From: CAZDQL01 sp964507325
GTDB taxonomy: Bacteria; Planctomycetota; UBA1135; GCA-002686595
Direction of reading: 5' to 3'
Length of the DNA stretch: 64,000 bases
NCBI GenBank assembly: GCA_964507325.1
Contig: CAZDQL010000021.1
Span: 1 to 64,000, forward strand
In this document: positions 16,522 through 24,366 of the stretch, piece after piece
Layout: each line of letters begins with the position of its first letter
Position numbering within the stretch: the first letter of the stretch is position 1
Program-made: the position numbers and the translations under genes
Notes under the pieces: model-generated
The model's database searches: none
Seen by the model: the letters and a program-made list of their open reading frames with translations, nothing else
Told to the model about the DNA's origin: nothing

Positions 16522-18780
16522 TCAGGGCACCTGTCGGAAGGCCTGCTGCGCCCGATAGCCTGCCGCGCGCGCCTCCACCTCGGCCGCCTGCTCCTCCCCC
16601 CCCAGTCCCCGCCAAACCTGCGCGGAACATTCAGCGGCCTCGACCGCTCGAGGCCAATCCCCCGTCTCCGCCAGGGCCGCCGCCAGGGTGTCGAGAACCT
16701 CCGGATCGCGTCCTTCGGTCTCGCGCTCGAGGGCCGTCGCCAACGACAGTGCCCGAGCGCCATCGCGCACGCCATCATCGGGACAGGTGGCCAGGGTCCA
16801 CGCCAACCAGGAGCGGGCCCCTCGGTGCTCCGGCTGACGCTCCAGCAAGGCCTCCAGCTCCCCCACCGCATCCTGCCAGCGTGCATCGTCGAGTGCCGTC
16901 TGGATCAGTTGTCGTCGGGAGCCGTCGTGGTCGGGATCGCGTGCCAGCTCGGCGCGCCAGGCCGCAACGGCCTCATCCGGTCGATCGGAGGCAGCCAGGG
17001 CCAACCCCAGGTTGTAGTGGACGTCGGGCGACTCGGGGTAGATCTCGAGAGCGGCTTCGAAGTGCGTGATCGCCTCGCTCGCCCGACCGAGGGCCAGGAG
17101 GGTCCCGCCCAGTCCCGAACGAGCCTGGTAGTCCCCCTTGTCGAGGGCCAGGGCGCGCTCGAACACCGGGCGCGCGAGATCGGGACGACCACTCTCCACC
17201 AAGGCGACGGCGTAGCTCTTCTGGGCGAAGGGGTCCTGCGGCCGGGCTCCGGCGAGCTGCTTCAGGATCTCGAGGGCTCGAACGTGATCGCCTCCCTCCC
17301 GGGCGAGGTTCGCGAGTTGCACCGCCGCCTGCGGGTGACCCAGCTCGTGCGCGGCGAGGGTGTGTTCACGAGCCAGCTCCTCCTCCCCCAGCTGGTGGTG
17401 GAGCTCGGCCAGGTGCATCTCGAACTCGGCCTGGTAGGTCGACGGCCGATCGAAGCCGAGGGAGCGATTCACCGCCCCCGAGGCGACCGCCACGAGGCAG
17501 CCCGCGGCGAGCAGCGCTGCGCGCACGGGGGCCGCGCGCCAGCGCACGATGCGCGCCAGCGACCACGCGCCGAGGAGAGCCATCACCGGCACGGCGGGGA
17601 GGCGGTAGCGGGGCGTGTACCAGAAGACCACGCAGATCGCCAAAGGCACGAGGATCAGGAGCAGCGACGGCAGGTGCCTGCGCGGCTCTTCGCGGAGGAG
17701 CAGGAGAGCCGCGATCAGCGCGGGCAAGACCAGCCAGGCGACCGGGAGCGGCGTGAGCGCCAACCGCCCGGCGATGCCGCCGTCCCGCTCCAAGCTGGGT
17801 ATGTACATGTCCCCGTACACGCGCCCGGAGAGGAACCACCAGCCCTTCTCAACCATCAGGCCCAGGGCCCGGCCGGGCTCGGCGCGCCACCATTCGACGC
17901 CCTTGGCGAAGAAGTGGGAGCTGGTCTGTCGCCAGCCGGCCTCGGGTCCATGGACCGCGCGCGTCTGCTCCCGGGCGTCCCAGCCCTGGGTGATCTTGTT
18001 GTCGGAGACCTCCTGGGCCGAGTAGGTCCCGTCGGCGTTGGGGTTGTTGCCGTGATAGAAGGTCAGACCGGCGTGGGCGCTGATCGGGATCAGCTCGCCG
18101 CAGGCCGCGAGGTTGTGGGCCGTGGCGGGCAGGACGGTCAAAGCGCCGGCGGCGAGCATCGATCCCGCAATCCGCACCCTCGCCCGCCCCTTGGCGGCCG
18201 CGAAGCACCAGAGCGCGAACACCGGCAGGGCCGCCAGGAGGGGCGGATAGGCCAGGCAAGCGAGCCCCGCGCACAACCCCAGGCTCACCCCACGCCGCAC
18301 GTCGGGACCCTCCGCCAGGACCGACGCGCGATCCAGGGTGAGAGTGACGAGGAAGGTCTGCAGGGTCCCCGCCAACACCCGTCCGTGGGCTGCAGCAGGC
18401 CCCATGGCGAGCAGCCAGAGCGCCGCCGCTCCCAGCCCCACCCCGCGACCGAAGGTGCGGCGGCCCAGTCGGGCGAGCAGAGCGGCGGTGGCCAGGTGCA
18501 GGAGCAACTGCAGGACGTAGAGGGTGACGAGTCCTCCTCCCACAGCGCGCAGCACCCCCAAGAGGTATGGGTACAGGGGAGCGGCGAAGAAGGGTTCCGA
18601 ACCGATCAACTTCCCCGACGCCAGATGGCCCGCCCAGTCCCAGTAGTAGGCGGCGTCGACGACCGGCTGTCGCGCGAAGGGGTTGTCGAGGTTCTCGAGG
18701 AGGACCAGTCCGTGGACGAGGGCCCCCACCGCAAGGATCCCCAGCAGGACCGGATCGAAGCGCCGCTGTCGATCGATCAT
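16522..18780 (-). CDS. Polytopic membrane protein with C-terminal TPR repeats (GT-C glycosyltransferase-like)
   Basis: A 752-residue protein. Residues 1 to about 440 contain roughly ten hydrophobic segments and resemble dolichyl-phosphate-mannose-type (PMT/ArnT-like) GT-C transferases: an early VVDAAYYWDWAGHLASGK loop with acidic residues, FFAAPLYPYLLG, and WYTPRYRLPAVPVMALLGAW near the end of the membrane part. Residues 450-750 form tetratricopeptide repeats (for example DVHYNLGLALAASDRPDEAV). It may transfer sugar to exported proteins while the TPR part binds a partner, but no activity is proven. XdhC is encoded upstream on the same strand, 76 bases away. Confidence 0.7.
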   Translation of the reverse strand: MIDRQRRFDPVLLGILAVGALVHGLVLLENLDNPFARQPVVDAAYYWDWAGHLASGKLIGSEPFFAAPLYPYLLGVLRAVGGGLVTLYVLQLLLHLATAALLARLGRRTFGRGVGLGAAALWLLAMGPAAAHGRVLAGTLQTFLVTLTLDRASVLAEGPDVRRGVSLGLCAGLACLAYPPLLAALPVFALWCFAAAKGRARVRIAGSMLAAGALTVLPATAHNLAACGELIPISAHAGLTFYHGNNPNADGTYSAQEVSDNKITQGWDAREQTRAVHGPEAGWRQTSSHFFAKGVEWWRAEPGRALGLMVEKGWWFLSGRVYGDMYIPSLERDGGIAGRLALTPLPVAWLVLPALIAALLLLREEPRRHLPSLLLILVPLAICVVFWYTPRYRLPAVPVMALLGAWSLARIVRWRAAPVRAALLAAGCLVAVASGAVNRSLGFDRPSTYQAEFEMHLAELHHQLGEEELAREHTLAAHELGHPQAAVQLANLAREGGDHVRALEILKQLAGARPQDPFAQKSYAVALVESGRPDLARPVFERALALDKGDYQARSGLGGTLLALGRASEAITHFEAALEIYPESPDVHYNLGLALAASDRPDEAVAAWRAELARDPDHDGSRRQLIQTALDDARWQDAVGELEALLERQPEHRGARSWLAWTLATCPDDGVRDGARALSLATALERETEGRDPEVLDTLAAALAETGDWPRAVEAAECSAQVWRGLGGEEQAAEVEARAAGYRAQQAFRQVP

Positions 18781-18856
18781 GCGCGACGCACCGGGCTCGG
18801 GCCGAGGGCGAGGGGCAGCGGAGAGATCGAGGCGGCGCGCGGCATCGGAACGGATC

Positions 18857-19678
18857 CTACCCTACGGGGGGGGAGGTCGAGCGTGAGCTCTCCCGCGTCG
18901 CGATCACCTCCTGCAGCTCCGCGGCCACCGCCAGGGCGATCGCACGCGGTTCCTTCGAGGTGCGCCCCAGACCGATCGGACAGCGCACGCGCGCGAGCGC
19001 TTCGGGGTCGAAGCCGCGCGATTCCAGTCGGCGCCGGAAGCGCTCCCACTTGCGCTCCGAACCGATCAAGCCCACGAAGGGGAAGGTGCCGCGGTTCAGG
19101 GCGCGGGCCAGGATCTCGAGATCGAGGGCGTGGCTGTGGGTCATCACCACCAGCAGGCTCTCGGCGGGCAGGTGGTCGACCTCCTCTTCGGGGGCGTCGA
19201 CGAAGAGCGTCTCGTAGGGGCGCTCGGCGGGCAGGGCGGGCTGCAGCTGCGCCTCGTCGCGCGGATCGATCAGCACCAGATCGGCGTCCAGGTAGGGAGC
19301 CAGGCCTCCCAGGGCCTGACCGACGTGACCGGCGCCGAAGACCGCCACGCGCGTGCGGGTCCAGGGGAAGGTCTCGACGAAGAGGGTCACCGCTCCCCCA
19401 CAACACTGGCCCGCCTTCTCCGAGAGGGGCACCTCGATCGTCTCCGCCTGCCGCCCGGAACGCTCGAGCAGCAGACCGGCGTGCTCCAGGGCGAGTTGCT
19501 CCAGCCGGCCTCCGCCGACCGTCCCCCAGACCAGCTTCCCCCCGGCGACGATCATGCGCGTCCCCGCCTCCCGTGGGGTGCTCCCCCGAGCGGCGATCAG
19601 GGTCACCAGGGCGCAGGGAGTCCGCGCCTTCTCGCAGGCGCTGAGGGCCTCGAGCCAGGCGAGTTGGGAGGGGTCCAT
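18857..19678 (-). CDS. xdhC: XdhC-family protein (xanthine dehydrogenase/molybdenum hydroxylase maturation)
   Basis: Member of the XdhC/CoxI family, which binds and sulfurates molybdenum cofactor for insertion into xanthine dehydrogenase-like enzymes. The 273 residues have the N-terminal XdhC domain (TLIAARGSTPREAGTRMIV, GTVGGGRLE and the Cys motif GQCCGGAVTLF) and a C-terminal Rossmann domain (VAVFGAGHVGQALG) with TLFVDAPEE and VVMTHSHALDLE. No xdhA or xdhB structural genes lie within this window, so the client enzyme is encoded elsewhere or differs. The ATG at 19678 follows a stretch rich in C without a clear ribosome site. Confidence 0.88.
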   Translation of the reverse strand: MDPSQLAWLEALSACEKARTPCALVTLIAARGSTPREAGTRMIVAGGKLVWGTVGGGRLEQLALEHAGLLLERSGRQAETIEVPLSEKAGQCCGGAVTLFVETFPWTRTRVAVFGAGHVGQALGGLAPYLDADLVLIDPRDEAQLQPALPAERPYETLFVDAPEEEVDHLPAESLLVVMTHSHALDLEILARALNRGTFPFVGLIGSERKWERFRRRLESRGFDPEALARVRCPIGLGRTSKEPRAIALAVAAELQEVIATRESSRSTSPPVG

Positions 19679-19875
19679 GGGGGTGACGATACTGAACTGC
19701 CCCCCTTCAGTGTGCTTCCCTGGGACGCAGCACCAGCGACCGGCGGTCGATCGTCTCTCAGGCCGGGGGGCCCACCGCGGTGTGCCCCCCCCACCCCAGC
19801 CTGTGGTGCCGGAGCCGGACGGGGGTCAGTTTCGCCCCAGGGGGGTCGTGGAGGCGGCCGCGGGCACCCGTCCCG

Positions 19876-20721
19876 TCACAGCCAGGAAGCCAGCGCCTCG
19901 ATCAACTCGGAGCACCCCCCCTCGCCGAGGTGCCGGGCGTGGTCGTGAACGTCCTCGAATCGCCTGCCGACGATTCGGGAGCACTCGAACTCGCAGCCGG
20001 TGTGCTGCAGGAAGCGGTCGACCACCTCCTGGGTGCGCGGGTCCTTGAAGCGGAGCCGGTCGCTCTCCTGTCTTCCGATCCGCATGCCCTGAATCCAGAT
20101 CGCGGCCCCCAGGGCGCCACAGGCGCCGCCATACAGGCCGATGCCCCCCGCGAGTCCAGCGGCCATGACCGCGTGCAGGTCGGATTCGCCCAGCTCGCGC
20201 GCCAGCAGCGCGGCGCAGCTCACCGGCGGAGAGGGCACCTCGAACCCATCCTCGGATAGGGCTGCCTCGATCTCGTCGCGGGCCAGCGGGGCGTACCAGG
20301 AGGCCATGCGCAAGCAACCGATCGCGCCGCCCTTGATCAGGAAGCGGTGGATCATCTTCCAGGTCGAGGAGGACCTGTCGATGTCCGTGATCTCGAGGCA
20401 GTCGATCTCGCCGTGACGGGTGCGGAAGGACTCGACCACCCGTTGGGCCGCGCGCACCGCGGCGGCCTCGGCCCCTGCTCCGGATCCGTGGCGCCGATGG
20501 GCCTCCGCCCCCGCGGCCAAGGTGGCGCCCCAGACCATGCCGCACTGGTAACCGTGCTGCATGAGCCCGCCCGCGAAGGGCACGGTGGCCTGCTCCTCCG
20601 GTCTCAGCGGATGTCCGAATGAGCGATCAAGCACGTTGATCAGGGCTTCTGATCACGTCCCGACCTTGAGGAAGGTCCGCTTCGCCTTGAGCGACGGCCG
20701 ATCGCTTCTCTCCTGGCTCAT
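19876..20721 (-). CDS. Double C_GCAxxG_C_C redox protein, probable selenoprotein (in-frame UGA at codon 23)
   Basis: Putative redox-active protein of the C_GCAxxG_C_C family. Standard gene calling would start at GTG 20634 and lose 29 codons. Upstream, the same frame continues through TGA (20655-20653) to ATG 20721, giving 281 residues whose first 22 (ending KAKRTFLKVGT) are followed by UGA and SEALINVLDR. The protein contains two modules. In module 2, Cys169 (VSCAALLAREL) occupies the place that UGA holds in module 1 (GT-U-SEALINVL), and GGACGALG (Cys201) matches GYQCGMVWG (Cys60). UGA therefore replaces a conserved Cys. A hairpin with a G-containing loop lies downstream (20625-20641). TGA is an ordinary stop elsewhere in the window. 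Its ATG overlaps the stop of a transporter remnant (ATGA). Further Cys sit at 108, 136, 243, 247 and 270. Confidence 0.8.
20625..20641 (-). promoter_or_regulatory. SECIS-like hairpin of the C_GCAxxG_C_C selenoprotein
   Basis: On the minus strand GATCAA pairs with TTGATC around the loop CGTGC. The loop begins 17 bases after the UGA codon and has G as its second base. This agrees with what is known of bacterial SECIS elements (loop about 16-37 bases after UGA, a G early in the loop). A competing hairpin, TGATCAG/CTGATCA, includes the UGA itself (20655-20637). The two cannot form together. Confidence 0.6.
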
Positions 20722-20843
20722 GGTATCTGTCTCGGGGGAGCTGGTTCCTGGTTCACCTGAGTGCCGAGCCGCCAGTAGGCGAGCAGGAAGAGCGTCCAGA
20801 TGGCCAGGAGCACCAGCGAGTATGGGATCATCGGCGCCGTGAT
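20718..20843 (-). pseudogene. 3' remnant of a membrane transporter gene (AbgT-like C-terminus)
   Basis: On the minus strand, upstream of the selenoprotein gene, about 41 codons encode ITAPMIPYSLVLLAIWTL followed by FLLAYWRLG and a proline-rich tail, then TGA overlapping the next ATG (ATGA). This is a hydrophobic helix with the PYS...WT pattern I associate with the last helix of AbgT-family (aminobenzoyl-glutamate/drug) transporters. Beyond about 20843 the frame becomes the antisense of the SGNH hydrolase gene, so the rest of the transporter is missing. It looks like a gene cut off by an insertion, rearrangement or assembly join. The family name is tentative. Confidence 0.5.
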
Positions 20844-22683
20844 GGGAATCCTCTCCCCGTTCGTCCTCCTGGTCGCCGGCGCGGTGGGCTCCCTCGCCCA
20901 GGACGCCGCGGCTCCCCCCCCCACCCTGCGCCTCGTCCTCGTGGGCGACTCGACGGTCCAGGACCACCCGGCCGGCGCGGATCGCGCGGGTTGGGGCCAG
21001 GTGTTCGGCGCCTGTTTCGTGGAGGGGGTCGAGGTCGTCAACCTCGCCCGCGGCGGGACCAGCTCGAAGAGCTACCGGGGCGCAGGTCGATGGGACGAGG
21101 CCCTCGCGCGGGGGGGCGACTACGTCTTCATCCAGTTCGGCCACAACGACTGCCCGGGCAAGGGGGAGCGCTCCACCGATCCCGCAACCGACTACCAGGG
21201 CAACCTGCGCCGTTACGTCGACGAGGCGCGGGGGACGGGCGCGCGGCCGGTCCTCGTCACCCCGGTGGCGCGGCGGACCTTCGATCCGCAGGGGAAGATC
21301 ACGACCACGCTGCGTCCCTACGCCGACGCGATGCTGCGCGTCGCCGCCGAGCAGGGCGTACCGGTGGTCGACCTGCACGCGCGCAGCATCGCGGCCTTCG
21401 AGCGGCTCGGCGACGCGGGCAGCGCCTGGTTCAGCCCGGGGCCCGGCGATCGCAGCCACTTCTCCCCCCGCGGCGCGCGGGTCGTGGCGGGGCTCGTCGC
21501 CAGCGGTGTGCACACGGCGGTGCCCGCCCTGCGGGGTCATCTCCTCGTCGGCGACGACCGCTCCCCGGCGAGCGTCGAGGAGGCCGTCGACTGGCTGGCC
21601 GCGGAGTCGCAGCGGCTGATTCGCGCCGCGCGGCGCGACATGCAGAGCGGCATCGGCGCCTTCCCGCCCCAGGTGGGCATCGGGTACGAGGCCTTCTGGC
21701 TGCGCGACTACGCCTACATGCTGGAGGGGTGTTCGGAGGCCTTCACCGACGAGGAGCTCCGCGACGCGTGCCTGCTCTTCGTGCGCGCGACGCGCGCGGA
21801 CGGCTACGGCGTGGACTGCGTGAAGTACGACGGGACGCCGATCTACAAGCCCGGCTACGGCAGCATGGGGAGGGAGCCGGTCACCGACGGGGGAATGTTC
21901 ACCGTCGCCGTGGCCTGGCACACGCACCAACGCCTGCGCGATCTCGAGCTCCTCGCCTCCATCGCCGACCGGCTCGTCGCGACGATGGACGCCGTCCCGC
22001 GCCATCCGGAGACGGGTCTGGTGCACATCGGGGCCGAAGGCTGGGAGCGCTGTCCCTACGGCTTCACCGACACGGTGCACAAGCAGGGCGATCTCCTCTT
22101 CAGCTCGCTGCTCTGGATCGAGGCCGCGGCTCGCCTGGCGGAGCTGCTCGGCGCCATCGAGCGCAGCGACGAAGCGGAGCGGTTCGCGCAGCAATCCGAT
22201 GCGCTGGCGGAGGCGGTGCGACGAGTGCTCTGGGACGAGGAGCGCGGCCTGTTCCGCGCGGCCACGCTGCGCTGCGCACAGCCCGACCTCTGGGGCTCCG
22301 CCTTCGCCGTCCACCTCGGGGTGGCGAGCGAGATGCAGGCGACGCGCGTCGCGCGCTACTTCCAGTTGCACTACGACGAGGTCGTCCAGCACGGCCAGCT
22401 TCGCCACCTGCCCGGCGGCGAGTACTGGGAGGAGGCCGGCCGCCGCGACCACTACCAGAACGGCGCGTACTGGGCCACGCCCACGGGCTGGCTCGCCCTG
22501 ACCCTCGACCGCGTCGATCCGCGGCTCGCGCGCCGCACGCTTCTCGACCTGGTGGCGGACTTTCGGGAGCGAGGAGTGTGCGAGTGGGTCCTGGGGGAGA
22601 CCACGTTCCGCCGCGACTACCTCGCCAGCGCGACCCTGCCCCTCGCCGGCGCCCGTGCGTTGTCGTCGCGTGGTGGGCAGTGA
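20842..22683 (+). CDS. Secreted fusion: SGNH/GDSL esterase plus six-hairpin (alpha/alpha) glycosidase-like domain
   Basis: A 613-residue exported protein with a signal peptide (MGILSPFVLLVAGAVGSLA). Residues 28-230 are an SGNH hydrolase resembling rhamnogalacturonan acetylesterases: Ser37 in VLVGDSTVQDH, NLARGGTSSKSY, Asn102 in FGHND, and Asp203/His206 in GDRSHFS. Residues about 244-605 form a helical hairpin-rich domain like (alpha/alpha)6 glycosidases, with acidic motifs such as FWLRDYAYMLEG and GGEYWEEAG. A deacetylase joined to a glycosidase suggests sequential action on an acetylated polysaccharide (inference). The ATG at 20842 lies right at the junction with the transporter remnant and has no obvious ribosome site; GTG 20839 is also possible. 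Confidence 0.8.
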   Translation: MGILSPFVLLVAGAVGSLAQDAAAPPPTLRLVLVGDSTVQDHPAGADRAGWGQVFGACFVEGVEVVNLARGGTSSKSYRGAGRWDEALARGGDYVFIQFGHNDCPGKGERSTDPATDYQGNLRRYVDEARGTGARPVLVTPVARRTFDPQGKITTTLRPYADAMLRVAAEQGVPVVDLHARSIAAFERLGDAGSAWFSPGPGDRSHFSPRGARVVAGLVASGVHTAVPALRGHLLVGDDRSPASVEEAVDWLAAESQRLIRAARRDMQSGIGAFPPQVGIGYEAFWLRDYAYMLEGCSEAFTDEELRDACLLFVRATRADGYGVDCVKYDGTPIYKPGYGSMGREPVTDGGMFTVAVAWHTHQRLRDLELLASIADRLVATMDAVPRHPETGLVHIGAEGWERCPYGFTDTVHKQGDLLFSSLLWIEAAARLAELLGAIERSDEAERFAQQSDALAEAVRRVLWDEERGLFRAATLRCAQPDLWGSAFAVHLGVASEMQATRVARYFQLHYDEVVQHGQLRHLPGGEYWEEAGRRDHYQNGAYWATPTGWLALTLDRVDPRLARRTLLDLVADFRERGVCEWVLGETTFRRDYLASATLPLAGARALSSRGGQ

Positions 22684-22764
22684 CGTATTCCCACAGGGAT
22701 CGAACGTGCGCGACGCCGGAATCGACTGAGAATGCCCGAGCCACAAGCCCCGATCGGAGCCACC

Positions 22765-24357
22765 ATGAACCCAGCCCGCTCCTCCGCAGCCGCGGCGGTC
22801 CTGCTCCTCGCGACTCTCACCGCCGGCGCCCGCGCCGACGACCTCGACAACCTCGCCCGGCCGCAGGCGGGGCGCAGCATGCGCTCCACCTCCACGGCGC
22901 GCACCGCGGACGGCGCCTACGCCCACGGCAATGCCGACAACTCGCGCGTCGCGCCGGGGGTGACGAAGGTGGTGCTCGACGCGGAAGGCCCGGGGGCGAT
23001 CACCCACATGTGGTTCACCTTCCTCGGGCCCGAGCCCCATCCCTGGGCGCAGGAGGGCTCGGCGAACCACCAGGAGATGCTGCTCAGGATCTTCTACGAC
23101 GGCCGGGACCGCCCCGGCGTGGAGGCGCCCCTGGGCGACTTCATGGCCAACTCCTTCGGCCGGCGGAGCGAGGTGATCAGCGTGCCGGTCGTGGTCGAGG
23201 ACGCCGACTCGTACAACTGCTTCTGGCGCATGCCCTTCCGCGAGTCGTGCCGCGTCGAGGTGGTCAACGAGAGCGAGAAGCAGATCAACCTCCTCTACTA
23301 CAACATCGACTGGATCAAGCTCGAGAGCCTCCCCGAGGACACGCCCTACTTCTACGCCCAGTACCGTCAGGAGTACCCCGTGACGCAGGGCGAGGACTAC
23401 CTGCTGCTCGAGACGGAAGGGAGAGGGCACTACGTGGGCACCGTCCTCTCCGTGCGCACGCGGAGCCCCTCCTGGTTCGGCGAGGGTGACGAGAAGATCT
23501 ACATCGACGGCGAGGAGACGCCGTCGATCTGGGGCACGGGCACGGAGGACTACTTCCTCTCCGCCTGGGGCCTCAAGACGACGAGCACGCCCTACTTCGG
23601 GACGCCCTACTTCGATCAGTGGGGGATCGTGGGCGGCCACACCAGCGCCTACCGCTGGCACATCCACGACCCGATCGTCTTCCAGGAGTCGATCCGCGTC
23701 ACGGTCGAGCACTGGGGGTGGATCTCCTCCGACGAGAATCCGGAGGGCAAGACGCACTCCTGGAACGAGCGGCAGGACGACTTCTCGAGCGTGGCCTTCT
23801 GGTACCAGACCGGGACGCCCACCTTCGCCGCCCGGGCGCCACATGCCAGGGAGCGCACGCTGCCGAACCTCGATCTCGTCTTTCCCGCGAAGGGCTTCAC
23901 CGGCGACGCCCATCACGGCGTCGGGGTTACGCAGGTCCAGTCGAACCTGGGCTTCTTCCCGCAGGGTCAGCTCTTCTACCGGCCGGAGGCGGCGGAGGGC
24001 GCCTGGGTCGAGATCCCCTTCAGCGTGACGAAGAAGGAGCCCCGCCGCCTTCTGATCAAGGGGACGCGCGCCGACGATTATGGGCGCTATCAGGCCTTCC
24101 TGAACGGCGTGAAGGTCGGGGCACCGCTCGACCTCTACCACGGAGAGCTCTCCGACTGGGAGTGGCACCTGCTCGACTTCTGGCCCGATCCGGGCGACTA
24201 CACGCTGCGTCTCGAGTGCGTCGGAAAGCACCCCCAGTCGACAGGGCACTACCTGGGAGTGGAGTCGATCCGACTGCGCGAGCGCCGTCCGCGCGTGGCC
24301 GAGTGGGCCCGCGATGCGGACAAGGACTGGCGCAGCGATCCGATCCTCTACCGTTAG
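22765..24357 (+). CDS. GH172 (DUF2961) family glycoside hydrolase, secreted
   Basis: A 530-residue exported protein of the DUF2961/GH172 family, whose characterised members cleave fructofuranosyl or arabinofuranosyl linkages. A signal peptide (AAVLLLATLTAGARA) is followed by the family pattern: ITHMWFTFLG, LRIFYDGRDRPGVEAPLGDF, YNCFWRMPFRESCRV and GTGTEDYF (257-264), which carries a Glu identified as catalytic in the family. GGHTSAYRWHIHDPIVFQES is also characteristic. It follows the SGNH fusion by 81 bases on the same strand and is convergent with a sulfatase 9 bases away. Together they suggest degradation of a complex, possibly sulfated, glycan. The substrate is unknown. Confidence 0.88.
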   Translation: MNPARSSAAAAVLLLATLTAGARADDLDNLARPQAGRSMRSTSTARTADGAYAHGNADNSRVAPGVTKVVLDAEGPGAITHMWFTFLGPEPHPWAQEGSANHQEMLLRIFYDGRDRPGVEAPLGDFMANSFGRRSEVISVPVVVEDADSYNCFWRMPFRESCRVEVVNESEKQINLLYYNIDWIKLESLPEDTPYFYAQYRQEYPVTQGEDYLLLETEGRGHYVGTVLSVRTRSPSWFGEGDEKIYIDGEETPSIWGTGTEDYFLSAWGLKTTSTPYFGTPYFDQWGIVGGHTSAYRWHIHDPIVFQESIRVTVEHWGWISSDENPEGKTHSWNERQDDFSSVAFWYQTGTPTFAARAPHARERTLPNLDLVFPAKGFTGDAHHGVGVTQVQSNLGFFPQGQLFYRPEAAEGAWVEIPFSVTKKEPRRLLIKGTRADDYGRYQAFLNGVKVGAPLDLYHGELSDWEWHLLDFWPDPGDYTLRLECVGKHPQSTGHYLGVESIRLRERRPRVAEWARDADKDWRSDPILYR

Positions 24358-24366
24358 GGAATCGGG

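Noticed and set aside
19876..20721. Frameshift or nonsense mutation as explanation for the TGA in the C_GCAxxG_C_C gene
   Set aside because: The frame is identical on both sides, family-like sequence continues without a gap, the internal repeat has Cys at that place, and a SECIS-like hairpin follows. A point mutation TGC/TGT to TGA remains possible but is less economical.
20653..24249. A very long open frame on the minus strand (about 1200 codons) antisense to the SGNH and GH172 genes
   Set aside because: It has no domain signal and mirrors the codon bias of the plus-strand genes, which carry clear signal peptides and catalytic motifs. Only its last 23 codons (20721-20653) are real, as the start of the selenoprotein gene.
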